Source: Pseudomonas quercus
GTDB lineage: Bacteria; Pseudomonadota; Gammaproteobacteria; Pseudomonadales; Pseudomonadaceae
Assembly (NCBI RefSeq): GCF_012033695.1
Contig: NZ_JAAVJI010000018.1
Location: 1-64,000, forward strand
Direction of reading: 5' to 3'
Length of the DNA: 64,000 nucleotides
Shown here: positions 46,762-55,017 of the stretch, piece by piece
Position numbering within the stretch: position 1 is the first letter of the stretch
How the letters are laid out: every line of letters begins with the position of its first letter
Notes under the pieces: model-generated
The model's database searches: none
What the model was told of the DNA's origin: nothing
The model's input: the letters and a program-made list of their open reading frames with translations, nothing else
Made by a program: the position numbers and the translations under genes

Positions 46762-48615
46762 ATGCTCCGTTCATTCGAACGACGCCTGGACCCTTTCCCG
46801 CCTGATGAGGCACCACCACCGCCAAAAGGCCTTGGCCGCTTCCTGTGGGCCTGCACCCGCGGCGCGCGAGGTTATGTGGCCGCCATGGCCGTATTCAGCG
46901 CGGCCGTGTCCATTTATGAGGCTTGGCTGTTTTCCTTCCTGGGGCAGGTGGTAGACCAGCTTTCCACCTGGCAGGCTGGGGCGCCCATTGGGCCCGAGGA
47001 GCAACATGTGCTCTGGGGGATCGGGCTGGTGCTGCTGGCCAGTATCGGGCTGGTGGCCGTGCGCACCATGCTTCAGCACCAGGTATTGGCTATCAACCTG
47101 CCGCTGCGGTTGCGCTGGGATTTCCACCGGTTGATGCTGCGGCAAAGCCTCTCCTTCTTTTCGGACGAGTTTTCCGGCCGAGTGACCACGAAAGTGATGC
47201 AGACCGCCCTGGCTGTGCGGGAAGTGCTGTTTACCCTGATCGAAATCGTGCCGGGTATTGGCGTGTACTTCATTGCAATCATTGCACTGGCAGGGGGCTT
47301 CGACCTGCGGCTGATGCTGCCCTTCATCGGGTGGATCGTGCTGTTCGGGCTGGCCATGCTGTACTTCGTGCCGCGCTTGGGAAAAGTGGGACAGGAACAG
47401 GCCAATGCCCGGTCCTCCATGACCGGGCGCATCTCGGATGCCTACACCAATATCACCACGGTAAAGCTGTTCTCCCATACCAAGCGCGAAGCCCACTTTG
47501 CGCGGGCGGCCATGGAAGACTTCAAGGAGACGGGCTTTCGCCAGATGCGGCTGGTCAGCCAGTTCGAGATCGTGAACCAGTCCTTAGTGGTAGGGCTGAT
47601 TCTGGCGGCAGGCGGGTATGCCTTGTGGCTATGGCACTTGGGTGAGGTGGGTACTGGTGCAGTGGCCGCCATCACCGCCATGGCGTTGCGGATCAACGGC
47701 ATGTCCCACTGGATCATGTGGCAGATGACGTCCTTGTTCGAGAACATCGGTACGGTGCAGGACGGCATCTCCACCCTGACCCATGGCGCCAAGGTTCAGG
47801 ACGCACCCAACGCCGGTACATTGACCACCCGTGGCGGCGAGGTGGTGTTCACGAACGTGTCCTTCAACTACAACGGCGAACGCCAGGTGCTCGATGGCCT
47901 GGACCTGACCATACGTGCAGGTGAGAAGATCGGCCTGGTAGGGCGTTCAGGGGCTGGCAAGTCCACACTGATCAACCTGCTGCTCCGGTTCTATGACGTG
48001 GACAGTGGCCAGATCCGTATCGATGGCCAGGACATTGCCAAGGTGACCCAGGACAGCCTGCGCAGCGCCATCGGCATGGTCACCCAGGACACTTCCCTGT
48101 TGCACCGGTCCTTGCGTGACAACATTGGCTATGGCCGGCCGGATGCCACCGACGAGCAGATTCACGCTGCGGCCGTGAGCGCCCAAGCCGACGGTTTCAT
48201 CAGCCAGCTGAGCGACAAGCAAGGCAATACCGGCTACGACACCCTGGTGGGCGAGCGGGGCATCAAGCTGTCAGGTGGCCAACGGCAGCGCATCGCCATT
48301 GCCCGTGTGATGCTCAAGAATGCGCCCATCCTGTTGCTGGACGAAGCTACCAGCGCACTGGATTCTGAAGTGGAAGTGGCCATTCAAGAGAGCCTGGACG
48401 ACATGATGCAAGGCAAGACGGTGATCGCCATTGCGCACCGGCTGTCCACTATCGCGGCCATGGACCGTTTGATTGTGATGGACCAAGGGCAAATCATCGA
48501 GCAAGGCACGCACGCTGAGTTGCTGGAGAAGAACGGCACCTATGCGCGGTTGTGGCGTCACCAGAGTGGCGGCTTCCTGGGCGAAGAGCAGGCCGTGGCC
48601 GAGGCTCTTGAATAG
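46762..48615 (+). CDS. ABC exporter, fused permease/ATPase
   Basis: A 617-residue type IV ABC exporter half-transporter that should act as a homodimer. The six-helix membrane domain occupies about 35-340. The nucleotide-binding domain has Walker A GRSGAGKSTL, Q-loop MVTQDTSLLHRSLRDN, signature LSGGQRQRIAIARVML, Walker B ILLLDEATSALDS and the H-loop IAIAHRLSTIA. It resembles the multidrug/lipid exporter group (MsbA-like); the substrate is not evident. A hairpin follows at 48633-48663. Confidence 0.92.
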   Translation: MLRSFERRLDPFPPDEAPPPPKGLGRFLWACTRGARGYVAAMAVFSAAVSIYEAWLFSFLGQVVDQLSTWQAGAPIGPEEQHVLWGIGLVLLASIGLVAVRTMLQHQVLAINLPLRLRWDFHRLMLRQSLSFFSDEFSGRVTTKVMQTALAVREVLFTLIEIVPGIGVYFIAIIALAGGFDLRLMLPFIGWIVLFGLAMLYFVPRLGKVGQEQANARSSMTGRISDAYTNITTVKLFSHTKREAHFARAAMEDFKETGFRQMRLVSQFEIVNQSLVVGLILAAGGYALWLWHLGEVGTGAVAAITAMALRINGMSHWIMWQMTSLFENIGTVQDGISTLTHGAKVQDAPNAGTLTTRGGEVVFTNVSFNYNGERQVLDGLDLTIRAGEKIGLVGRSGAGKSTLINLLLRFYDVDSGQIRIDGQDIAKVTQDSLRSAIGMVTQDTSLLHRSLRDNIGYGRPDATDEQIHAAAVSAQADGFISQLSDKQGNTGYDTLVGERGIKLSGGQRQRIAIARVMLKNAPILLLDEATSALDSEVEVAIQESLDDMMQGKTVIAIAHRLSTIAAMDRLIVMDQGQIIEQGTHAELLEKNGTYARLWRHQSGGFLGEEQAVAEALE

Positions 48616-48632
48616 GCGAAACGCGAGGCAAC

Positions 48633-48663
48633 CGTGGGAAGGGGCTTAGTGCGCCTTCCCACG
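48633..48663. terminator. Bidirectional hairpin between convergent genes
   Basis: Perfect 10-bp arms CGTGGGAAGG and CCTTCCCACG enclose an 11-nt loop. It lies between the ABC exporter gene and the convergent membrane acyltransferase gene. No T-tract follows on either strand, so termination would be inefficient or assisted. Confidence 0.5.
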
Positions 48664-48694
48664 CACGCTTGAGCCTCAGCAAACCAGTGTGTGG

Positions 48695-49894
48695 TCAGCA
48701 GTATTTGAGCCAGCCAATGTCCCGGCGGCGTTGCTTGAGCTCAGCGAACCATCGGGTTGGCAGGTAGAGTGCAACGGCTAGCCCGGCGGACCACAACCAG
48801 ACACTCGTCAGGGTGTCGAAGCCGTAGTAGGCACCCTGGTTGAGGCCCCACACCTGGACGGCTGTCAGATAAAGCGCCTTGAGCACCAGCAGGTGCAGCA
48901 GGTAGAAAAACATCGGGGCACCCCCGTACTGGGACAGCACCCTCAAGAATCGACCCCCCTCAAGCCGCTGAAAACACGCCAGCAACACCAGGCCCACGCC
49001 GAGGGTCGGCATCAGAAAGAGCAGGGAAGGTGGGTACTTGGTCAAAGACAAAGCGCTCATGAGCGTGTGCAGGCTGCCCTCTAGGTGTTGCCAAGGCTTG
49101 TCTCCGTATACGTTCAGGTAGCGTACCAGCACGAAGCCTGCGATCAGTGCGAGGCCCCACGTCCACAGCAAACGGTGACGTTGCTCACGGTCAACGCTGC
49201 GGGCGAACCAGGGGCCGGCGCAATAACCCAGTGCTATAACGCCGATCCAAGGCAGCACGGGGTAGGTGGTACGGGCCCGGGTGTACTCGGTAATCTCAAG
49301 GAACGCCCGCTGGTGGAGGATCGACCAAGCCTCGAACCAGGGGGATTGCGGGGTGAGTACGATACTGTCCAGCAGGTTGTGCCCCGCCACGATCACTACC
49401 CCTAAGGCTATAAGGCCGGGCCGAGGGAGGTGAATCAAGGCCGCCAGTACCATCATGCTAAGGCCGATGGCCCAGATAACCTGTAGCCAGAGTGTGGCGG
49501 GAACAAAGGTCGCATTCCAGGCGAAGTTGACCAAGGTCAGTTCCAGAATGATCAGAAACAACCCACGCTTGAGCAAAAACGTGGATACCTCGGCACGGCT
49601 GTGGGTTTGGCCGTACAGGCAGGCGGACAGCCCCGTCAGAAACACGAACACAGGGGCGCACACCATGCTGCTCAGGCGAGTGAAAAACAGGTCAGGGGGT
49701 GTAGTGAGCGGGTTCATGGGGTCGCTGACCTGAACATGCAGAAAGAAGGTCTCGCGCACGTGATCGATCAGCATGAACAGCATTACCAAACCGCGAAGGG
49801 CATCAATGGCCAACATCCGTGAGCGAACCTGGGGGGTGTCCTGTAAAGCAGCGGGAGCGTTGAGTTGGGGCAATGTGGCAAGAACGGCGACCAT
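48695..49894 (-). CDS. DUF1624/heparan-alpha-glucosaminide N-acetyltransferase-like membrane protein
   Basis: A 399-residue polytopic membrane protein with about ten helices. The family opening RMLAIDALRGLVMLFMLIDH includes the DALRG-type motif and an essential-looking His; then come FLTGLSACLYG, LPWIGVIALGYCAGPWFARS and the C-terminal GGAPMFFYLLHLL. Relatives transfer acyl groups across membranes, but the acceptor is unknown. The start at ATG 49894 is supported by GGAGG 8 nt upstream; ATG 49909 lacks a ribosome binding site and the longer frame runs antisense into the next gene. Confidence 0.85.
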   Translation of the reverse strand: MVAVLATLPQLNAPAALQDTPQVRSRMLAIDALRGLVMLFMLIDHVRETFFLHVQVSDPMNPLTTPPDLFFTRLSSMVCAPVFVFLTGLSACLYGQTHSRAEVSTFLLKRGLFLIILELTLVNFAWNATFVPATLWLQVIWAIGLSMMVLAALIHLPRPGLIALGVVIVAGHNLLDSIVLTPQSPWFEAWSILHQRAFLEITEYTRARTTYPVLPWIGVIALGYCAGPWFARSVDREQRHRLLWTWGLALIAGFVLVRYLNVYGDKPWQHLEGSLHTLMSALSLTKYPPSLLFLMPTLGVGLVLLACFQRLEGGRFLRVLSQYGGAPMFFYLLHLLVLKALYLTAVQVWGLNQGAYYGFDTLTSVWLWSAGLAVALYLPTRWFAELKQRRRDIGWLKYC

Positions 49895-49919
49895 GCAGAC
49901 AGCCTCCATGAGTACGGAT

Positions 49920-49944
49920 AATGTTAGTGTTATACCATAACATT
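49920..49944. promoter_or_regulatory. Dyad AATGTTA-N11-TAACATT upstream of the membrane acyltransferase
   Basis: Seven-base perfect arms separated by 11 nt lie 25-50 bp before the start codon, with an inner GTTAT-acc-ATAAC dyad. The placement fits a repressor site overlapping the promoter. No regulator gene adjoins. Confidence 0.35.
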
Positions 49945-50045
49945 CAAGGCGTGTAGTGTTCGGTGGCCTCACCTCACTCAACGATGGGTTTTCCCTTGTA
50001 ACCCTCGGCCCGATACAATGACGGCTTTTCCCAGAGCACGCTCCA

Positions 50046-50756
50046 ATGACCGACACACAACGCCTGTCCCGCCGCCTGATCGAACAGGTGGGCTGCTCTC
50101 GCCGCGAAGCAGAGCTGTATATCGAAGGTGGGTGGGTCACGGTGAATGGCAACGTGGTGGACACCCCGCAGTTCCAGGTGCAGGGCGAGCAGGTGGCGCT
50201 GCTGCCAGGTGCCAAGGCCGAGGCGCCGGAACCGGTCACGCTCATTCTCAACCAAGCGCCTGGGCTCGATGAGGCCGGTGCCTTGGCGTCCATTACCCCG
50301 CTTACCCAGGCGTCGGCCTTTGACACGGGCAAGCGTGTGCTCAAAGGGCATTTCAGCCGGCTTCAATGCCTGGCCCCGCTCCAGCCTGGCGCCACTGGCC
50401 TGCAGGTGTTCACCCAGGACTGGCGCACCGCGCGCAAGCTCACGGCCGAGTTCGGAAAGCTGGAGCAGGAGTATGTGGTGGAGGTGCAGGGCACCCTGCG
50501 CGCCAATGGCCTTGAATTGCTCAAGCGCGGGATCATCGTCCGCAAGCAGGCGCTGCCCGCGGCCAAGTGCAGCTGGCAGAACGAAACCCACCTGCGCGTG
50601 GCCCTCAAGGCGCCGACGCCGGGGCTTGTCGCGCAGTTGTGCGAGGCCGTGGGGTTGAGTGTCATCTCCATGCGCCGCCTGCGCCTGGGCGGCGTGCCCA
50701 TGGGTAAGCTGCCCGTGGGGCAGTGGCGGTATGTGGCGGTGCCAGAACGGTTTTGA
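50046..50756 (+). CDS. RluF-like pseudouridine synthase family protein, catalytic Asp missing
   Basis: A 236-residue protein. The S4 RNA-binding domain occupies about 1-55 (RLSRRLIEQVGCSRREAELY, GGWVTVNG), followed by a RsuA/RluB/E/F-type synthase domain. At the place of the catalytic GRLDxDTSGLL motif it reads LAPLQPGATGLQVF, so the nucleophilic Asp is replaced by Gln, while QDWxxxxKLT, KxEQEYVVEV and the C-terminal SMRRLRLGGVPMGKLPVGQW are conserved. It therefore probably binds rRNA or tRNA without making pseudouridine. It is followed directly by a REPIN-like array. Confidence 0.85.
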   Translation: MTDTQRLSRRLIEQVGCSRREAELYIEGGWVTVNGNVVDTPQFQVQGEQVALLPGAKAEAPEPVTLILNQAPGLDEAGALASITPLTQASAFDTGKRVLKGHFSRLQCLAPLQPGATGLQVFTQDWRTARKLTAEFGKLEQEYVVEVQGTLRANGLELLKRGIIVRKQALPAAKCSWQNETHLRVALKAPTPGLVAQLCEAVGLSVISMRRLRLGGVPMGKLPVGQWRYVAVPERF

Positions 50757-50779
50757 GGTGTTGCACCATTCCAACAGGC

Positions 50780-51880
50780 GCCCCTGTAGGAAGCTGGCGA
50801 AGCCTGCGAACCGGGCTCAACAGGTGGTGCTGCGGTACGTTCCCGGCCTACGCCTTCGGCTGCGACCGGTCCAACAGGGGCCGTGTAGGAAGCTGGCGAA
50901 GCCTGCGAACCGGGCTCAGCAAACGGTGCTGCGGTACGTTCCCGGCCTACGCCTTCGGCTGCAACCGGTCCAACATGGGCCCGTGTAGGAAGCTGGCGAA
51001 GCCTGCGAATCGTGCTCAACAGGTCGTGCTGCGGTATGTCCCGGGCTACGCCTTCGGCTGCGACCGGTCCAACAGGGCCGGTGTAGGAAGCTGGCGAAGC
51101 CTGCGAACCGGGCTCAGCAAACGGTGCTGCGGTATGTTCCCGGCCTACGCCTTCGGCTACGACCGGTCCAACAGGGGCCCGTGTAGGAAGCTGGCGAAGC
51201 CTGCGAACCGTGCTCAACAGGTGGTGCTGCGGTACGTTCCCGGCCTACGCCTTCGGCTGCGACCGGTCCAACAGGGGCCCGTGTAGGAAGCTGGCGAAGC
51301 CTGCGAATCGTGCTCAACAGGTCGTGCTGCGGTATGTCCCGGGCTACGCCTTCGGCTGCGACCGGTCCAACAGGGGCCCGTGTAGGAAGCTGGCGAAGCC
51401 TGCGAATCGTGCTCAACAGGTCGTGCTGCGGTATGTCCCGGGCTACGCCTTCGGCTGCAACCGGTCCAACAGGGGCCCGTGTAGGAAGCTGGCGAAGCCT
51501 GCGAACCGGGCTCAACAGGTGGTGCTGCGGTACGTTCCCGGCCTACGCCTTCGGCTGCGACCGGTCCAACAGGGGCCCGTGTAGGAAGCCTGCGAGCCGG
51601 ACTCAACAGATAGTGCTGCGGTATGTTCCCGGCCTACGCCTTCGGCTGCGACCGGTCCAACAGGGGCCGTGTAGGAAGCTGGCGAAGCCTGCGAACCGGG
51701 CTCAACAAACGGTGCTGAGGTACGTTTTCGGCCTAGGCCTTCGGCTACGACCGGTCCAACAGGGGCCCGTGTAGGAAGCTGGCGAAGCCTGCGGACCGGG
51801 CTCAACAAACGGTGCTGCGGTGCGTTCCCGGCCTCCGCCTTCGGCTACGACCGGTCCAACAGGGACTCGTGTAGCACGGC
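50780..51880. repeat. Tandem array of ~100-bp REPIN-like units (family 2)
   Basis: Eleven copies of TGTAGGAAG (most continuing CTGGCGAAGCCTGCGAA) begin near 50785, 50884, 50984, 51082, 51182, 51282, 51381, 51480, 51580, 51670 and 51770, with a divergent end at 51870. The period is 98-100 bp except for one 90-bp unit caused by a 10-bp internal loss. Each unit also has the opposed half ending GACCGGTCCAACA. Copies within the array are nearly identical (variants CGGCCTACG versus GGGCTACG). It is the same family and orientation as the array at 19230-19965. Confidence 0.9.
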
Positions 51881-51899
51881 CCCGCTTGGTGAGCTAAGC

Positions 51900-52406
51900 T
51901 CAGGCGCGCTTGGGCAAGGTCCAGTTCGGCCGGATGAAGTGGCAGGTATATCCGTCTGGAATGCGTTCCAGGTAGTCCTGGTGCTCGGGTTCTGCCTCCC
52001 AGAAGTCGCCCGCCGGTTCGATCTCGGTCACTACCTTGCCAGGCCAGAGCTTTGAGGCGTCCACGTCAGCGACCGTATCCTCGGCCGTGGCACGTTGCGC
52101 CTCATTGAAGTAATAGATGGCGGAGCGGTAGCTCGGCCCCAGGTCATTACCCTGGCGGTTGGGGGTGCTAGGGTCGTGGATCTGGAAGAAGAACTCCAGG
52201 ATCTGCCGGTAGCTGATTTGGGCCGGGTCACACACAATCTCGATGGCTTCGGCGTGGTTGCCGTGGTTACGGTACGTGGCGTTCGGCACTTCGCCGCCCG
52301 TGTAGCCCACGCGGGTTTTCAAAACGCCTGGGTAGCTTCGGATCAGGTCCTGCATACCCCAGAAGCAGCCGCCTGCCAGCAGGGCGGTTTCGGTTTGGCC
52401 AGTCAT
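51900..52406 (-). CDS. msrA: Peptide methionine sulfoxide reductase MsrA
   Basis: A 168-residue MsrA with the catalytic Cys14 in AGGCFWG. Other hallmarks are VGYTGGEVPNATYRNHGNHA, DPSTPNRQGNDLGPSYRSAI and the C-terminal AEPEHQDYLER. It reduces methionine-S-sulfoxide in proteins, a cytosolic oxidative-damage repair. The C-terminus lacks an obvious recycling Cys beyond the YTCHF residue, as in short MsrA forms. It is divergent from the GNAT gene at 52560. Confidence 0.96.
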   Translation of the reverse strand: MTGQTETALLAGGCFWGMQDLIRSYPGVLKTRVGYTGGEVPNATYRNHGNHAEAIEIVCDPAQISYRQILEFFFQIHDPSTPNRQGNDLGPSYRSAIYYFNEAQRATAEDTVADVDASKLWPGKVVTEIEPAGDFWEAEPEHQDYLERIPDGYTCHFIRPNWTLPKRA

Positions 52407-52559
52407 CGTGGTTCCTTTGGGTCAAATACGGTCAATAGTGGCAGAGTTATCAGGGCGCTTTGGCGAATTCCAAGGGGAAGGATGCCGGTCCCCGATAATT
52501 GGAGTGATAATAACGCTATCGCTTGCTCATACCTTCATCCCTCAAGACGCCTTGAAATC

Positions 52560-53024
52560 ATGCTCACCCTGACCTGGCTTCGCAATGCGATGCGCTACAG
52601 TGGCCTCTATGCCCAGTGGTTGCACGAGCAATTTACCTACGAATTCTTCGACCAACCTTTGGAAGGCTGGCAGCGTGAATTCGCCGAGGGGCAACATAAT
52701 GGTGACTGGCAGTGCCTGATTGCAACTGAACACGGCCAGCTACTGGGGGGCGCATGTCTGGCTACCAAGGACTTGCCTTCAAGGCCGGACCTGGGGCCCT
52801 GGCTGGCCTGTGTGTTCGTGGCGCCATCGGCGCGCAACCGTGGCCTGGCTAACCAGTTGATCGAGGCCATATGCACTGAGGCCAAGGCCCAGGGCATGCA
52901 CCGGTTGTACCTGCATACCCAGGACCGCCAACAGTACTACACCGACCGCGGTTGGGCGGTGGTGGAGCACTTCGAGCAGTGGGGCAAGGCCCACTGCTTG
53001 ATGGTCAGAGCATTGGGCGCCTGA
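52560..53024 (+). CDS. GNAT family N-acetyltransferase
   Basis: A 154-residue GNAT protein. Motif A is WLACVFVAPSARNRGLANQL (loop ARNRGLA), followed by RLYLHTQDRQQYYTDRGWAV, whose aromatic Gly-Trp end is typical. The frame is open much further upstream, but that part is antisense to msrA and has no family resemblance, so ATG 52560 is taken although its ribosome binding site is weak. The substrate is unknown. It is convergent with nemA, 8 nt apart. Confidence 0.8.
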   Translation: MLTLTWLRNAMRYSGLYAQWLHEQFTYEFFDQPLEGWQREFAEGQHNGDWQCLIATEHGQLLGGACLATKDLPSRPDLGPWLACVFVAPSARNRGLANQLIEAICTEAKAQGMHRLYLHTQDRQQYYTDRGWAVVEHFEQWGKAHCLMVRALGA

Positions 53025-53032
53025 ACAGGGGG

Positions 53033-54175
53033 TCAGCCCACCGTTTCCGTGGCCGGTGCGTACACGGGGTAATCCGTAAAGCCATGGTCTGTGCCGCCGT
53101 ACATGGTGGTGGGGTCCACGGGCGTCAAGGGCCAGCCGTTCTGAACACGGCGGGGCAGGTCCGGGTTGGCAATAAAGGGCCGACCGAACGCGATCAGGTC
53201 CGCTAGGCCCGCCTCGATCAGGCGCTCACCTCGCTCTGCCGTGTAGCGGCCTGCGTAGATGATGCGGCCTGTGAAGGTGTCGCGCACGGCGCGGCGGAAG
53301 GTTTCCGGCAAATCAGGCGCGTTGTCCCAGTCGGCTTCGGCGATGGACAGGTAGGCCACACCCGCCTGCTCCAACACCTTGATGGCTTCCAGGTAAGTAT
53401 GGTGCGGGTCGTCCTCAACGAAACCGATGTATACCCGGTCCTCATCTGTGCTGGTGAACAAAGGGCTGAAACGCACACCCAAGCGCTCAGGGCCTACCGC
53501 GTCCACCACCGCTTCAACCACTTCCTTGAGGAAGCGCAGGCGGTTTTCCAGGGAGCCGCCGTAGGCGTCGGTGCGCTGGTTGGCGTGAGCAGAAATGAAC
53601 TGGTTCACCAGGTAGCCGTTGGCGGCGTGAATTTCAACACCGTCGAAGCCGGCTTCAAGTGCATTTCGTGCGGCCTGGGCATACATCGCTACCAGTTCGC
53701 GGACCTCTTCGGTACTCAATGCACGAGGCAAGGGTGGCTCGACCAGCACGCCCGCACCGGGGGCGGTCTCGATAAACGCCTTGACCTTCTGAGGCAACAG
53801 CGCCGACGGGGCTACTGGCGCGGCATCTTCTGGTTGAAGGGCGCTATGGGACACACGCCCCACGTGCCACAGCTGCGCGAAAATCACCCCGCCCTCGGCG
53901 TGTACGGCGTCCGTGACCACGCGCCAGCCAGCCACGTGTTCAGCGCTGTAGATGCCCGGCGTCCAGGCATACCCCTGCCCACGGGGCTCGATCTGGGTAC
54001 CTTCCGTGACGATCAGGCCCGCGCTGGCACGCTGGGCGTAATAGCGCGCCATGGTCTGCGTGGGCACGTCTCCAGGTTGCGCACTGCGCTGGCGTGTCAA
54101 AGGTGGCATCACGAAGCGGTTCTTGAGGGTCTGGTGGCCCAGAGTAGTGGGTGTGAAGAGGGCAGGGTGTTTCAT
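53033..54175 (-). CDS. nemA: Old yellow enzyme, N-ethylmaleimide reductase-like
   Basis: A 380-residue FMN-dependent ene-reductase. Family motifs are LKNRFVMPPLTRQRS, FAQLWHVGRVSH, the substrate-binding HxxN pair in GVEIHAANGYLVNQF (with the proton-donor Tyr), and the phosphate-binding ADLIAFGRPFIANPDLP. It reduces activated alkenes such as N-ethylmaleimide and quinones with NADPH. ATG 54175 has AGGA 9 nt upstream; ATG 54181 is only 3 nt from it. A NemR-type box lies at 54237-54251, and the nemR gene is immediately upstream on the same strand. Confidence 0.92.
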   Translation of the reverse strand: MKHPALFTPTTLGHQTLKNRFVMPPLTRQRSAQPGDVPTQTMARYYAQRASAGLIVTEGTQIEPRGQGYAWTPGIYSAEHVAGWRVVTDAVHAEGGVIFAQLWHVGRVSHSALQPEDAAPVAPSALLPQKVKAFIETAPGAGVLVEPPLPRALSTEEVRELVAMYAQAARNALEAGFDGVEIHAANGYLVNQFISAHANQRTDAYGGSLENRLRFLKEVVEAVVDAVGPERLGVRFSPLFTSTDEDRVYIGFVEDDPHHTYLEAIKVLEQAGVAYLSIAEADWDNAPDLPETFRRAVRDTFTGRIIYAGRYTAERGERLIEAGLADLIAFGRPFIANPDLPRRVQNGWPLTPVDPTTMYGGTDHGFTDYPVYAPATETVG

Positions 54176-54236
54176 AAACATGAATCCTTAATCGGTTGAG
54201 CGAATTGCACTGAAGCAGTACAGATGGAAATCTGAA

Positions 54237-54251
54237 TAGACCGGTCGTCTA
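54237..54251. promoter_or_regulatory. NemR-type operator upstream of nemA
   Basis: TAGACCGGTCGTCTA has 5-bp perfect arms TAGAC/GTCTA and the TAGACC half-site of the E. coli NemR box. It lies about 60 bp before nemA and downstream of the nemR terminator, so nemA should have its own regulated promoter. Confidence 0.75.
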
Positions 54252-54263
54252 TAAGTGTTACGC

Positions 54264-54289
54264 AAAAAAAGCACTCCTTGGAGTGCTTT
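54264..54289 (-). terminator. Rho-independent terminator of nemR
   Basis: Arms AAAGCACTCC and GGAGTGCTTT form a perfect 10-bp stem with a 2-nt spacer. On the minus strand the stem is followed by a run of seven T. It begins 11 bp after the nemR stop codon and separates nemR from nemA. Confidence 0.88.
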
Positions 54290-54299
54290 CACACGCGGT

Positions 54300-54920
54300 C
54301 TAACGTGGTGGCAGGCCCAGCAGTGCCCGTGTGGTCACCATGGCTGTATCAAAAGGCTGCAGGCTGCGATGGATCTTGACCATCACACTGGCCCCCATCC
54401 ACAGCTGGTACAGGCTTTCGGCAACGGCGTAGGGCATGCCGTTGATGCGCAGCAGGCCTTCGCCTATGGCCCGTTCGATCCCGCCAGCCAGCCGCTCGAT
54501 CACGCCGGCTGTGCCTCGTTTGAGGGCCAGGCGCATGGCTTCGGACAAGTCAGGTACTTCGGCACCCAGCTTCACCGCCAGGCATTTGCCCTGGCACTCC
54601 TCGAACGATTGGTTCGCCTGCCATTGGCTGAAATAGTCCAGCACCTGCTCGACCGGGTTTTTCCCTGGCGCGTTGAGCGTGGCGTCTACCTCGGCCTGGT
54701 AGGCTGTGAAGTAGGTGTCCAGCATCGCTTCACCGAACGCGTCCTTGGAGCCGAAATAGTGGTAGAACGATCCCTTCGGGACACCCGCAGCGGTCAGGAT
54801 TTCATTGAGGCCTACCGCGGCGAAGCCCTTGCCCGCAATGATGCGCTGACCATTGGCCAGGATGCTGTCACGAGTGTCGCTGCTCTGAGCGGGCGCTGAA
54901 GTTTTCATGGGCCGTACCAT
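54300..54920 (-). CDS. nemR: TetR-family repressor, NemR-like
   Basis: A 206-residue TetR protein resembling E. coli NemR throughout: GLNEILTAAGVPKGSFYHYF is the HTH end, and SKDAFGEAMLDTYF follows. The redox-sensing Cys106 of NemR corresponds to C113 in GKCLAVKLGAEVPDLSEAMR; a second Cys (C109) is close by. NemR releases DNA on reaction with hypochlorite, quinones or N-ethylmaleimide, turning on nemA. A matching operator lies at 54930-54944, 10 bp before ATG 54920, consistent with autorepression. ATG 54908 is an alternative start; neither has a strong ribosome binding site. Confidence 0.9.
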   Translation of the reverse strand: MVRPMKTSAPAQSSDTRDSILANGQRIIAGKGFAAVGLNEILTAAGVPKGSFYHYFGSKDAFGEAMLDTYFTAYQAEVDATLNAPGKNPVEQVLDYFSQWQANQSFEECQGKCLAVKLGAEVPDLSEAMRLALKRGTAGVIERLAGGIERAIGEGLLRINGMPYAVAESLYQLWMGASVMVKIHRSLQPFDTAMVTTRALLGLPPR

Positions 54921-54929
54921 AACGTTGAT

Positions 54930-54944
54930 TAGACCGATCGTCTA
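54930..54944. promoter_or_regulatory. NemR-type operator upstream of nemR
   Basis: TAGACCGATCGTCTA differs from the box before nemA by a single central base. It lies 10-24 bp before the nemR start codon, where bound repressor would block transcription of its own gene. Confidence 0.78.
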
Positions 54945-55017
54945 GGCTTTATTGATGGGGTTGGTCCTTCTTGCCAACCCTTTCACATTTCATGATGCGT
55001 AATGGCCTGAATAGACG

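Noticed and set aside
49895..50344. 150-codon N-terminal extension of the membrane acyltransferase
   Set aside because: It is antisense to the RluF-like gene, lacks family resemblance, and a strong GGAGG site marks the internal start at 49894.
50723..51774. Several repeat-encoded open frames in the third array, both strands
   Set aside because: They are translations of the REPIN-like units, with frames shifting at unit boundaries and no start signals.
52095..52559. 155-codon upstream extension of the GNAT gene at 52560
   Set aside because: It is antisense to msrA and carries no acetyltransferase features.
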